From assembly GCA_043747875.1 (NCBI GenBank), contig JAYTOI010000056.1, positions 1-64,000 of the forward strand: DNA of 64,000 nucleotides, in the 5' to 3' direction. The first letter of the stretch is position 1. Every line of letters starts with the position of its first letter. A model generated the notes under the pieces. That model saw nothing but the letters and a program-made list of their open reading frames with translations, was not told where the DNA came from and ran no database searches. Shown in pieces: positions 42,009 through 49,496 of the stretch. A program made the position numbers and the translations under genes. Source of the stretch: CADEED01 sp043747875 (GTDB taxonomy: Bacteria > Pseudomonadota > Gammaproteobacteria > Steroidobacterales > Steroidobacteraceae).

Positions 42009-42967
42009 TCGGCGACCCAAACGTATCCCTCACCCTGCTTCTCGAACTTGCCGATACCGGGGAATGGGAAGTGCACCGCATAGATGCGCTGTCCGCTCGC
42101 GGCCGAGTCGGCGATCAACGCGGCCCGGCTCTTGGCTGCCATCGGCTTGTCGCCGTCGAAGCCCATCGACCACTCCGGCTTCTGCAGGGACACCACGTAG
42201 TGGTGCATCGAATCGCCGACATAGAGCACCGAGTCCTGGCCCGAACTGATCTGGTAGCCCGAGTGACCGGGCGTGTGGCCCTTGATCTCGACCGCCTGCA
42301 CGACGCCCGGAACGAGCTCCGTGCCCGGCTTGAACGCGTCGAGCTTGGGCTTGACCCCGGCAACCAGCGCGGCGTTCTGCTCGTCCTTCGCGATGGCGGC
42401 CCACTCGGGCTTGGACACGTGCACGGTGGCATTCGGGAAGACTAACTTCCCTTCGGCGTTCACCAGACCGCCGATGTGATCGCCATGGCCGTGCGAGATG
42501 AAGATGTCCGTGACGGTTTGCGGATCCACACCCGCCTCGGTGAGCGAAGCACCCAGCATGCCGGCGCCCGGACCGAAGTTGGACCCCGCGCCGGTGTCGA
42601 ACAGCAACACGCGGTCCGTGGTCTTCACGAGCAGCGGCTCGATGGTGAGATGTAGTTTGTCGGTCGGCTGACCGGCGGCACTCAGCACCGCGGCGACGTC
42701 CTCGGAAGTGCGCTCCAGGCCGAATACCTTGTTGTCGTTCGGCAGATCGATGTCACCGTCACGAAGCGCCATGGCGGAGAGCTCGCCGATCTTGAACGCG
42801 TGGACGTTTTCGACCGTCGGTGCCGGCGGCGGCGCTTCGGCCACGGGCGCGGCGACTGGAGCGGCGGCGGCCTCTGCAGGAGCATCCGCGGTCTTCGAAC
42901 ACGCAACGAGCGCGGCGGCGGCCAGGATGGCGAGGAACGAGGCCGCGCGGATTGAAGATCGCTGCAT
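42005..42967 (-). CDS. MBL-fold metallo-hydrolase lipoprotein
   Basis: 320 residues. A lipoprotein signal ends at ALVAC (Cys about residue 23), followed by an Ala/Pro-rich linker (about 25-50). The metallo-beta-lactamase fold is clear: FDTGAGSNFG, the zinc motif SHGHGDHIGG, a third His in GHTPGHSGY, and YVGDSMHHY with the bridging Asp. The same family includes lactonases and other hydrolases; true beta-lactam cleavage is not implied. Periplasmic or outer-membrane bound. Confidence 0.88.
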   Translation of the reverse strand: MQRSSIRAASFLAILAAAALVACSKTADAPAEAAAAPVAAPVAEAPPPAPTVENVHAFKIGELSAMALRDGDIDLPNDNKVFGLERTSEDVAAVLSAAGQPTDKLHLTIEPLLVKTTDRVLLFDTGAGSNFGPGAGMLGASLTEAGVDPQTVTDIFISHGHGDHIGGLVNAEGKLVFPNATVHVSKPEWAAIAKDEQNAALVAGVKPKLDAFKPGTELVPGVVQAVEIKGHTPGHSGYQISSGQDSVLYVGDSMHHYVVSLQKPEWSMGFDGDKPMAAKSRAALIADSAASGQRIYAVHFPFPGIGKFEKQGEGYVWVAE

Positions 42968-43025
42968 GGGAACACTCCTGAATGGTCGGGAGCGGGATAT
43001 TGGAGCGTCAGGTAAAGAGATTCAA

Positions 43026-43358
43026 TTAACCGCCCTCCTCGGGCGGGGCATCCCGCAGATACCACCCCGCGTAGGGACTATCTTTTGCCTTGTGACGATT
43101 GAGGTCCGGGCTGCCGTCTGTCCACCACACCGGACCACGCTCGCCGAGCGCAATCTTGGCTGTGTCGACCGCTTTTCGCGCCAGCACCAGCATGTCCGCC
43201 GAGCCGGAGGCGAGCGCGGCCTTCACCGTGCGTCGCGCGTTCATCAGCTCGCGCACCAGCGCTTCGCGCTTCTCGATCGGTAACTGCGGATTGGCGCGCC
43301 GCCACAACCGCCCGCGTACGACGAAGTAGCGGCCGTCGGGCGTGACTCTCTCTTTCAT
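43026..43358 (-). CDS. Conserved hypothetical protein, 110 residues
   Basis: A soluble, basic protein starting MKERVTPDGRYFVVRGRLWRR with a mid-region helix (REALVRELMNARRTVKAAL) and a tail rich in Trp, Asp and Pro (GPVWWTDGSPDLNRHKAKD). I recall similar small proteins in various proteobacteria without a known role. It starts 14 bases after the stop of the next gene upstream (43373) and could be co-transcribed. Confidence 0.7.
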   Translation of the reverse strand: MKERVTPDGRYFVVRGRLWRRANPQLPIEKREALVRELMNARRTVKAALASGSADMLVLARKAVDTAKIALGERGPVWWTDGSPDLNRHKAKDSPYAGWYLRDAPPEEGG

Positions 43359-43372
43359 AGGGAACTCGACAC

Positions 43373-43876
43373 TCAGCTGTCCATGGAAATGCCGAACACC
43401 GCGCCGTCCTGATCGAATTCCAAGGCGAGGATGTAGTCAGTCGCTTCCTCGTCGATGGTGTAGTCGAACACGGCTGAATAGTCGTCGGACCCGGGGTAGA
43501 GACCGATGCGCTTGAGCTGCAGCGCGTCGAGCAGATGCTCCACGGTCAGATCGTCCGGATCTTCGGTACCGAAGATCTTCAGCAGATCTTCCTTGCCCAA
43601 CTCTTCCGCATGGTGGCTCAGGTAGGTGCCGGTCGAACCCTCAGGCTTTTCGGCGAAATCCGCCTTGAATGCGTCGCGGGCGATTTCGTCGAAGCGTGCC
43701 GCGTCCGAGATGAAGTTCGTGATCTTCTCGAGCATCGACTTGGTGAACGTGTCCCCGCCCGCATTGATGTCGACCGGGACCTGGCCCCCGCGCATGGGCA
43801 GCTCGAACTCCCAATAGCCATTTGTGCCAGTCGGAAAATCCACTGCTCCTACCGAAGGAATGTCGAAAGTAGGCAC
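43373..43876 (-). CDS. Hypothetical acidic protein, 167 residues
   Basis: Acidic soluble protein without signal or membrane segments. N-terminal FDIPSVGAVDFP, a central helix, and a C-terminal half YSAVFDYTIDEEATDYILALEFDQDG resembling the DUF2004 type of small bacterial proteins. AGGAGC lies upstream of the ATG. Function unknown. Confidence 0.7.
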   Translation of the reverse strand: MPTFDIPSVGAVDFPTGTNGYWEFELPMRGGQVPVDINAGGDTFTKSMLEKITNFISDAARFDEIARDAFKADFAEKPEGSTGTYLSHHAEELGKEDLLKIFGTEDPDDLTVEHLLDALQLKRIGLYPGSDDYSAVFDYTIDEEATDYILALEFDQDGAVFGISMDS

Positions 43877-43977
43877 GGACTGAAAGCTCCTGAAAGGTTG
43901 CCAGACTCCCGCGATGGGTAAGCATGGCCATCGCTGCTGGCTGACGGTTGAGTGCAGCGGCGCCGGTTGCGCGGCTA

Positions 43978-44059
43978 GCGCCCCGACGGAATCCGGGGCG
44001 TAACCACCGGCCCCTAGCTAGGGGTAGTACCAAAGTCGGGCCGGGGTCGTTGCCCCGGC
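43978..44059. promoter_or_regulatory. Cluster of inverted repeats upstream of the acidic hypothetical gene
   Basis: Three GC-rich palindromes follow each other: GCCCCG/CGGGGC at about 43979-44000, the perfect CCCCTAGCTAGGGG at 44011-44024, and GCCGGGG/CCCCGGC with a 6-base loop at 44040-44059. The central one includes CTAG, a rare tetramer, and lies where an operator of the minus-strand gene would be. The last may terminate the small Lys-rich gene. Confidence 0.4.
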
Positions 44060-44066
44060 ATTTTCT

Positions 44067-44186
44067 TCAACCGCGATGCAGGAAGGCCTTTTCCGCTTTC
44101 TTGGACTTCTTCGCGGCGCGCTTCTCGTCGGGGGTCTTCTGCGCCTTCTTCTTGGTGCTCTTCTTCTGGTCCATTCCCTTGCTCAT
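44067..44186 (-). CDS. Small lysine-rich protein (39 residues)
   Basis: Begins MSKGMDQKKSTKKK and continues as a Lys/Ala-rich chain with TPDEKRAAKK. A good ribosome binding site (AGGAG, seven bases before the ATG) supports it. Very similar short proteins starting MSKGMDKKK and containing KEKRAAKK are, from memory, widespread in proteobacteria without a known function. Probably cytosolic and able to bind nucleic acid by charge; that is inference. Confidence 0.75.
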   Translation of the reverse strand: MSKGMDQKKSTKKKAQKTPDEKRAAKKSKKAEKAFLHRG

Positions 44187-44274
44187 GGCAGTGCTCCTGT
44201 TTGAGAGGTGGGCAGATTAGCAGTCATTTCGCCGCGCGGCAGCAAATTCACCTTGGGCATTACATGAGCACGCC

Positions 44275-44478
44275 TCACAGCCTGAAGAAATACGGGATCG
44301 CGCACAGCGTCATGCCGACCAGGACGAGAACGACCGTACTGGGTATGAAGTATGGAACACCCATGAGCAGCAGGCCGCATACGAGCGGCACGACCGCGCG
44401 TTGGTTTTTGCCGTACAGGAAAAAGCCCAGTCCGATGCAGCCGAACAGCAGGCCGAAGAAGATGAGAGACATGCTCAT
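44275..44478 (-). CDS. Small membrane protein, 67 residues
   Basis: Two or three hydrophobic helices (LIFFGLLFGCIGLGFFLY, VVPLVCGLLLMGVPYFI, VVLVLVGMTLCAIPYFF) separated by a short GKNQRA loop. The amino acid pattern looks like a true small membrane protein rather than a chance frame. Unknown role. Confidence 0.65.
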   Translation of the reverse strand: MSMSLIFFGLLFGCIGLGFFLYGKNQRAVVPLVCGLLLMGVPYFIPSTVVLVLVGMTLCAIPYFFRL

Positions 44479-44553
44479 GCGCGTGGCACACAGTCTAGCC
44501 GCTGTGGCGGAGCGGCCGACATCGAGCGGATCAGCGTTCGGGGTGTGTCCCTA

Positions 44554-44603
44554 GCGCGCGAGCGGGTAGCTGGACCCGGCTGGTCCAGCTACACCGTCGC
44601 GCG
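44554..44603. terminator. Long stem-loop downstream of the EF-hand gene
   Basis: A perfect 11-bp stem GTAGCTGGACC/GGTCCAGCTAC with a 5-base loop (44566-44592) is extended outward by imperfect pairing of GCGCGCGAGCGG with CCGTCGCGCGC. It lies 21 bases after the EF-hand stop on the minus strand. There is no T-run, so it may be a processing or stabilising hairpin instead. Confidence 0.45.
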
Positions 44604-44623
44604 CCGCGGGGATCATCGGAGAA

Positions 44624-44962
44624 CTACTGCTGCGGAGTTTGCGGCGGTGGGCTGTTGGCGCTGTTCACTTCGGCGCGTTCGATGAAGCCGTCACCGTTCT
44701 GGTCGTACTTCGAGAATTGAGCCGAGACGTTCGCGCTCACTTCGGCCTCGGCTTTCGAAATACGTCCATCGCCATCCACGTCGAGCGACTCGAACGTCGT
44801 GCCTTTGGCTTGCGGTGCGCTCGGCTGGGACTGTTCGGGTGGCGACTGTGGGGGCGACTGCGGCGCGGTCTGATCCGGCGTGGGGCTCTGCGCAAATGCT
44901 GCCGCGAACGGCAAAAGAGCGACAGCGCTTCCGGTAAAAAATGAACGGGATGCTTTCATCAT
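44624..44962 (-). CDS. Secreted EF-hand calcium-binding protein
   Basis: 112 residues from an ATG with AAGGA upstream; a second ATG follows directly. A signal peptide (to about AAAFA) and a Pro/Gln/Ser-rich linker precede two EF-hand loops, DVDGDGRISKAE and DQNGDGFIERAE, each with Asp/Asn at the calcium-binding positions and Glu at the end. A periplasmic calcium-binding pair; partner unknown. Confidence 0.85.
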   Translation of the reverse strand: MMKASRSFFTGSAVALLPFAAAFAQSPTPDQTAPQSPPQSPPEQSQPSAPQAKGTTFESLDVDGDGRISKAEAEVSANVSAQFSKYDQNGDGFIERAEVNSANSPPPQTPQQ

Positions 44963-45116
44963 GATGTCCTTGTTGCTGTATGGAGTCACATTCGAGAGAG
45001 GCAACTGCCGTGCCAACCGAAAGCGGCGCCAACAACTCGAGCGACGGCCCGCCTGACGCAGCGGCGCGGTTCGATTGAAAGACATTCCTCAGAGTCGATA
45101 ACTTTGCAAAGCGATT

Positions 45117-45788
45117 TCACAGCGCGTGTAGGTGTCCATCTACTGAAGAGCAGGCGCGGACGACTCCAGGCTGAAACAGCGCCGCCGTGCGCGTCATCGC
45201 CGCGGAGTACTTGACCGCCATTGCGCGCCGGATGGCTTCGGCCACACGCCGGCCCGCGGCCTCGCCGTCGAGGTCGCTGCAGACCAGCTGCGCGGACACG
45301 TCCAGCAGCTCGATGTCGCGGCCGCGCGCCCAGTGACGCCACCAGTCGATGCTGTGCACACTGCGTGGCAGGTCGTCCACGGCCAGCCGCTGCAGGTCCT
45401 CGAGGCGCAACGTGCAGACCAACTTGTCATAGACGAAACTTTCGCCGGTCGACGTTTGCAGATGATGTTCTCGCGAATCGATGGCCGTAACCCGGCAGCC
45501 TAACTTCACCTCGCCGCTCATGAGCGCCATCAACTGCTGCCACACGTCGTCCCAGGTCGTGCCCGCGTGCGTCGACTGCAACTGCGGCAGCTGCCATCGC
45601 TCGACGCCGGACGACCCTCGATCGGTGGCACTCGAGAAGTCACGTTGCTCGAGCAACAACGCGGACTTGCCCAGATGGAAGGCGGCCGAAATGCCGGCTT
45701 CGGTCGCGCCGAGGACGATGACACGACGGCGCAGGGGTACGGGGCCAGGAATCTGGACCGGATGGCTGGGCCGCAGCGATAGGATCAT
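45117..45788 (-). CDS. NAD(P)/FAD-binding Rossmann-type protein
   Basis: 223 residues. The N-terminal strand-loop-helix VIVLGATEAGISAAFHLGKSALLLEQRD ends in an acidic residue as in FAD-dependent amine oxidase and UDP-galactopyranose mutase-like folds, but the loop GATEAG departs from GxGxxG. At half the normal length it may be a reduced member or partly lost. GLY/TRP features later (HSIDWWRHWARG) do not identify it further. Confidence 0.6.
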   Translation of the reverse strand: MILSLRPSHPVQIPGPVPLRRRVIVLGATEAGISAAFHLGKSALLLEQRDFSSATDRGSSGVERWQLPQLQSTHAGTTWDDVWQQLMALMSGEVKLGCRVTAIDSREHHLQTSTGESFVYDKLVCTLRLEDLQRLAVDDLPRSVHSIDWWRHWARGRDIELLDVSAQLVCSDLDGEAAGRRVAEAIRRAMAVKYSAAMTRTAALFQPGVVRACSSVDGHLHAL

Positions 45789-45864
45789 GGGGATATTGTC
45801 GCGGGCTTACTTGCGGCGGCCTGTAGGTGCGCCGGCCCAGTCGCGATTCGCAGCGCGGAAAGCG

Positions 45865-46575
45865 ATGAGAGAAGAGTCCGATGGCGTTTGTCGCACCGAC
45901 CGACTTGACCGACAATCGGTCAACGTGACCGAGGCCAACTTCCAGATCCCCATACTCTTCGATTACGCGGCAACCTTCACCTGGGCCGTCAGCGGGGCGA
46001 TCGTCGCGATCCGCAAGCGCTTCGACATCATCGGCGTGTTCATCGTCGCCCTCCTGACCGCCATCGGCGGTGGCCTGCTGCGTGACGCGGTGTTCCTCGA
46101 CCGCGCGCCCGTCTTCCTGCTCGATCCCGCCTATCTATCGCTGGTCGTGAGCGCCACGATCGTCACCTCGGTGTTCGCCCGGTATCTGCGCACTCTCATC
46201 GGTCCCGAGAAGGTCCAGAAGATCGTCGACTACATCGATGCGCTCGGCACCCCGGCGTTCGCCGTATTCGGCATGGAGCTCGCCGAGCTCGCCGGCTTGC
46301 CGCTGATCGCCATCGTGTTCGTGGGCGTTGCCAATGGCGCGGCCGGAGGTCTGCTGCGCGACGTCGTGATCCGCGAAATTCCCGCTCAGATGCGGCCCGG
46401 GCAGTACGCGTCGCTGACGCTGCTGGCGGCCTGCGGCCTCTATCTATTGTTGACGCTGCACCTCGGCTTCACGCCGACGTACGCGGCGTGGATCACCGTG
46501 GGCGCGTTCTTCCTGGCGCGCGTGCTCACGATCCGTTTCAATTGGCGGACGCGGTCGGTGTGGGAAGAAGGCTGA
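45865..46575 (+). CDS. TRIC-type (UPF0126) cation channel family membrane protein
   Basis: 236 residues from the ATG; a GTG at 45925 gives a 216-residue protein closer to family length. Two repeats of the family signature are visible: AIGGGLLRDAVF and AAGGLLRDVVIREIP, in a seven-helix membrane protein. Bacterial TRIC homologues form trimeric channels for monovalent cations. A 19-base inverted repeat at 45905-45923 falls between the two candidate starts; if it is an operator, the GTG start is favoured. Confidence 0.85.
   Translation: MREESDGVCRTDRLDRQSVNVTEANFQIPILFDYAATFTWAVSGAIVAIRKRFDIIGVFIVALLTAIGGGLLRDAVFLDRAPVFLLDPAYLSLVVSATIVTSVFARYLRTLIGPEKVQKIVDYIDALGTPAFAVFGMELAELAGLPLIAIVFVGVANGAAGGLLRDVVIREIPAQMRPGQYASLTLLAACGLYLLLTLHLGFTPTYAAWITVGAFFLARVLTIRFNWRTRSVWEEG
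45905..45923. promoter_or_regulatory. Inverted repeat TTGACCGACAATCGGTCAA
   Basis: Perfect 8-bp arms (TTGACCGA/TCGGTCAA) around a 3-base centre, directly before the GTG at 45925. The form fits a TetR-type operator or an RNA hairpin next to the ribosome binding site. No regulator gene is adjacent. Confidence 0.5.
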
Positions 46576-46953
46576 CGAGTACGGGAACTTCGGGCTGGAG
46601 ATGTACGCCGGCGATTGCCGGATGTTCGCATCCCACACCGCGACCGCGCAGAGTCATGACCCCGACGTCGCCCGGCCCATCCATCGCAACCGCCTTCATG
46701 GTCCGCGGAACGCCGTCCGCCAACGCTGCAAGCGCGGTCAACACGACCAGCAGCAAACTACTGGGCCGGTGCCGGCCTCGCGTACATAATGCTGTCGACA
46801 TGGCGCCGGCCTAGGAGCCGTGCCGCATTGATTCAACCCGATGCTCGCATCGCCGGCCACGCCTGAATGTGCCACCGATAGCAAAGACTCATCGGGCGCG
46901 AGCCGCGCCGCCGGCAATAATCGTAACGTGCCCAGGTCATAGGAGGCTCCTCC
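46576..46953. other. Gene-poor stretch before the DUF692 cluster
   Basis: 378 bases without an intact gene. It contains a decayed oxidoreductase start on the minus strand (46646-46801) and, next to the first cluster gene, the ribosome binding site AGGAGG, whose bases can pair with CTCCT immediately after it (46941-46951). The promoter of the cluster should be in 46802-46940; I see no clear boxes. Confidence 0.4.
46646..46801 (-). pseudogene. Remnant of an exported zinc-type alcohol dehydrogenase/quinone reductase
   Basis: About 52 codons read as a signal peptide (SSLLLVVLTALAALADG) followed by TMKAVAMDGPGDVGVMTLR, the typical first strand of MDR-superfamily oxidoreductases. After that the frame no longer resembles the family and runs into the 3' end of the TRIC-type gene. 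It looks like the 5' piece of a lost gene. Confidence 0.35.
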
Positions 46954-47832
46954 ATGAATCCGTTCGACTTGCGCGGCCCTGAATTCCTTGCTCTGTATGC
47001 TCTCGCGAGCGCGGCCGGCCTGGCCATCCTGTATTGCCTGTCGCGCGACATTCCCTACGGATGGCCCCGATCGCCCACGGCCGAGGCGCGACGTCATCTG
47101 CGTGACCCCTATCTTCTCGCGTTCTTGCGCGGCGGGCCGCGGGCGGCATTGCAAACCGTGGCGTTCTCGCTCAACAAACGTGGTCTCCTGAGCCCGGCAG
47201 GCTCGAGCGTGGTGACGCCGAGCAGGGAGGCGCTGCGCGGGGTGCGCAATCCGTTCGAGCTCGCCTTCCTGTCGCAGTGCTCGTCGCCGCGGACCATTGT
47301 GAAGCTGCTGAAAGACAAGTCCCTCGAGCTCGCGGCGGAAAACTACGCCGTAACGCTGCACAAATCAGCACTGATTGTGGATGCGGCGGAGCTGCGTCGG
47401 CGTCTGCCTGCGTTCCTCGGTGTGGCGGTCACTCTGCTGGCGCTGGGCGCCTTCAAGATATACGTCGTCGTTCAGCGCGGACACCCGGTGCCGATCTTCC
47501 TGGCCACGCTCACGCCGATCGTGCTCATAGCGGCCTATGCGATTTTCCGGATGCGCAGGACGAGTGCAGGCGATCGCGCGCTCGCCGATCAGCAGACCCT
47601 GTTCGAGCATCTCAAGGAGCGGGTGAGACGGGTGGAAGCGCATTTCGCATCCGATGAATCCGTGCTGGTCGCGGCCGCATTCGGGCTCGCGGCATTGCCG
47701 GCAGCGGCCTATCCATTCGCGGCGCAAGTCCAGCGGGAGTCGCAGACCATTCAAACCTGCGGCGGCGGCGCGGGCTGCGGCGGCGGCGGAGGCTGCGGAG
47801 GTGGATGCGGAGGTGGATGCGGAGGTGGTTGA
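46954..47832 (+). CDS. TIGR04222-type membrane protein with Cys/Gly-rich tail (paralogue 1)
   Basis: 292 residues. One helix near the N-terminus (about 12-30), two adjacent helices (about 150-190), and conserved soluble blocks (DPYLLAFLRGG, ALQTVAFSLNKRGLL, GDRALADQQTLFEHLKERV). The last ~25 residues are almost only Gly and five Cys in regular spacing. This is the layout of the TIGR04222 ('near_uncomplex') family. The positive-inside rule puts the C-terminal tail in the cytosol. Paralogue 2 at 48618 shares most blocks but has a different tail. Given the downstream DUF692 enzyme, I infer the tail to be the modified substrate. Confidence 0.8.
   Translation: MNPFDLRGPEFLALYALASAAGLAILYCLSRDIPYGWPRSPTAEARRHLRDPYLLAFLRGGPRAALQTVAFSLNKRGLLSPAGSSVVTPSREALRGVRNPFELAFLSQCSSPRTIVKLLKDKSLELAAENYAVTLHKSALIVDAAELRRRLPAFLGVAVTLLALGAFKIYVVVQRGHPVPIFLATLTPIVLIAAYAIFRMRRTSAGDRALADQQTLFEHLKERVRRVEAHFASDESVLVAAAFGLAALPAAAYPFAAQVQRESQTIQTCGGGAGCGGGGGCGGGCGGGCGGG
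47757..47829 (+). repeat. GGCGGTGGATGC-type repeats encoding the Cys/Gly tail
   Basis: Repeats of GGAGGTGGATGC and related GGCGGC units encode the C-terminal Gly/Cys run of paralogue 1. The number of units is probably variable between strains. Confidence 0.7.
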
Positions 47833-47880
47833 GCGGAGCTGCTTCGATGACAATCGGGGCAAGCAAGTCTGGGAGGGCCT

Positions 47881-48621
47881 ATGGGTGCAGCGAAGCGCGA
47901 GATGTGGGGAAGCGGACTACCGGCCGACGTCGCCGACGCGCTGGAGGAATTCACAGCGACCAGCATCGAGTCGTTTGGCGATGCGCTGAAGTCGATCCTG
48001 TTGTTCGGCTCCGCCGCCGAAGGCCGGATGCGCGCGACCTCGGACGTCAACGTGCTCATGGTCTTTTCGCGCATCGATTTCGATTGCGTGGAGGAATGGC
48101 GCTCGCACGTCGCGGTGCTCGCCGCCGCCATCGACCTGAAGCCGCTGGTGCTGATGGAAGGCGAAATCGCGGCCGCCGCCGAGGCCTTCGCGGTGAAGTA
48201 CTTCGACATCCTGCACCGTCGCCGTGTGCTGCACGGCGGGGACCCATTCGATTCCCTGAAGATCGGCCCTGAGGCGCTACGACGCCGCGTGTCGCAGGTG
48301 CTGCTCAATCTGACGCTGCGCCTGCGCCAATCGCTGCTGCTGCACAACGACACCGTGCGCACACATGCATTGGCGGATGCCGTGGGCCCACTGCGCGCGA
48401 GCGCCGCAGCGTTGCTCGAGCTCGGCAACCAGCCCGCGGCCACTCCCAAGGAAGCGTTGCTGGCCCTCGCCCGGCAGCACGGGGCGACCGCGCTGATCGA
48501 GCGCATGCAGGTATTGCGCGAGAAAGGCGATCCCGTGACCGCGGATTCGATGCGCCTGCTGGGCCAGCTGGTCGAGTTCGTCCGCGCCATTGCGCCGCCG
48601 CAGGTGGGCGCCGCCGCATGA
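47881..48621 (+). CDS. Nucleotidyltransferase-fold protein with altered metal motif
   Basis: 246 residues. SILLFGSAAEGRMRATSDVNVLMVF is the nucleotidyltransferase signature GSxxxG...SDxD. The second metal-binding Asp (normally SDID or SDVD) is Asn here, so activity may be changed or lost. The C-terminal half is helical (QVLLNLTLRLRQSLLL ... VRTHALADAVGPL), like substrate-binding HEPN-type partners. GGGAGG precedes the ATG. It lies between the two TIGR04222 paralogues and overlaps the second by ATGA, so it belongs to the same unit. Confidence 0.75.
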   Translation: MGAAKREMWGSGLPADVADALEEFTATSIESFGDALKSILLFGSAAEGRMRATSDVNVLMVFSRIDFDCVEEWRSHVAVLAAAIDLKPLVLMEGEIAAAAEAFAVKYFDILHRRRVLHGGDPFDSLKIGPEALRRRVSQVLLNLTLRLRQSLLLHNDTVRTHALADAVGPLRASAAALLELGNQPAATPKEALLALARQHGATALIERMQVLREKGDPVTADSMRLLGQLVEFVRAIAPPQVGAAA

Positions 48622-49496
48622 ATCCGTTCGACCTGCGCGGTCCGCAGTTCCTCGCGTTCTACCTCTTCGCGAGCGCGGTCGGTTTGATCATCATGTATCT
48701 CGCCTCGAGAGGCGCGCTCTTCGGCACAGCGCGCGCACCGGCGGGCGATGCGCGCCGGCAGCTGCGCGATCCCTACCTACTCGCATACTTGCGCGGTGGC
48801 GTGGGCGCGGCGCTGCAAACCGTGGCGTTCTCGCTCAGCAAACGCAGGCTCCTGACCGCGACGAGCGCAAACGTCATTGCTTCGAGGAGCACGGAGGCGC
48901 TGGCGGCGGTGAAAAATCCGCTCGAACACGCGCTGCTGTCGCAATGCTCCACGTCGCAGCCGTTTTCAGAGGTTCTGCGGGACCGCCGGCTCCAGATCGC
49001 AGCGGAAAATTACGCCGAGCCGCTGCGCGTCTCGGGATTGATCGCAGACGATGGCGAGCTGGCGCGACGCCGGCCGGCGTTCCAGCTCGTCGCGGGCACC
49101 CTCTTCACACTGGGCGCCATCAAGATCTACCTGGCCTTGCAGCGCGGCCACTCGAACGTCCTCTTCCTGGTCATTCTCACGCTTCTCGTGGTCGTCCTGG
49201 TCCATCGCATTTACCGCAGACAGAGAACCAATGGCGGCGACCGTGCGCTCGGGGATCAGCAGACCTTGTTCGCACGCCTCAAAGGCCGTGCGGCCCGGAT
49301 GTCCGTGGACGGCGCCAGCGACGAAGCCGTGCTGGTCGTGGCCGCATTCGGACTGGCCGCGTTGCCGGCCGCGAGCTATCCATTCATCGCTCAGCTCAGG
49401 CGGCAGATGACCGATAGCTCATCGAGCTCATGGTCCAGTTGCAGCTCCAGTTCGAGCTGCGGCGGAGGAGGAGGATGTGGTGGCTGCGGTAGCTAG
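48618..49496 (+). CDS. TIGR04222-type membrane protein with Ser/Cys/Gly tail (paralogue 2)
   Basis: 292 residues, same length and plan as paralogue 1: MNPFDLRGPQFLAFY start, DPYLLAYLRGG, ALQTVAFSLSKRRLL, two helices at about 155-195, and GDRALGDQQTLFARLKGR. The tail is different: a Ser-rich run with two Cys, then a Gly run with two more Cys. Third-position differences from paralogue 1 show an old duplication. The last ~20 bases overlap the start of the DUF692 gene, so substrate and enzyme are translationally coupled. Confidence 0.82.
   Translation: MNPFDLRGPQFLAFYLFASAVGLIIMYLASRGALFGTARAPAGDARRQLRDPYLLAYLRGGVGAALQTVAFSLSKRRLLTATSANVIASRSTEALAAVKNPLEHALLSQCSTSQPFSEVLRDRRLQIAAENYAEPLRVSGLIADDGELARRRPAFQLVAGTLFTLGAIKIYLALQRGHSNVLFLVILTLLVVVLVHRIYRRQRTNGGDRALGDQQTLFARLKGRAARMSVDGASDEAVLVVAAFGLAALPAASYPFIAQLRRQMTDSSSSSWSSCSSSSSCGGGGGCGGCGS

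Noticed and set aside
42005..42967. True beta-lactamase for antibiotic resistance
   Set aside because: The MBL zinc motif is shared by many hydrolases, and the lipoprotein linker and other motifs do not match class B beta-lactamases closely.
47757..47829. Regular repeats that could suggest a CRISPR or minisatellite
   Set aside because: The units are short coding repeats for Gly/Cys without spacers; no CRISPR structure anywhere in the window.
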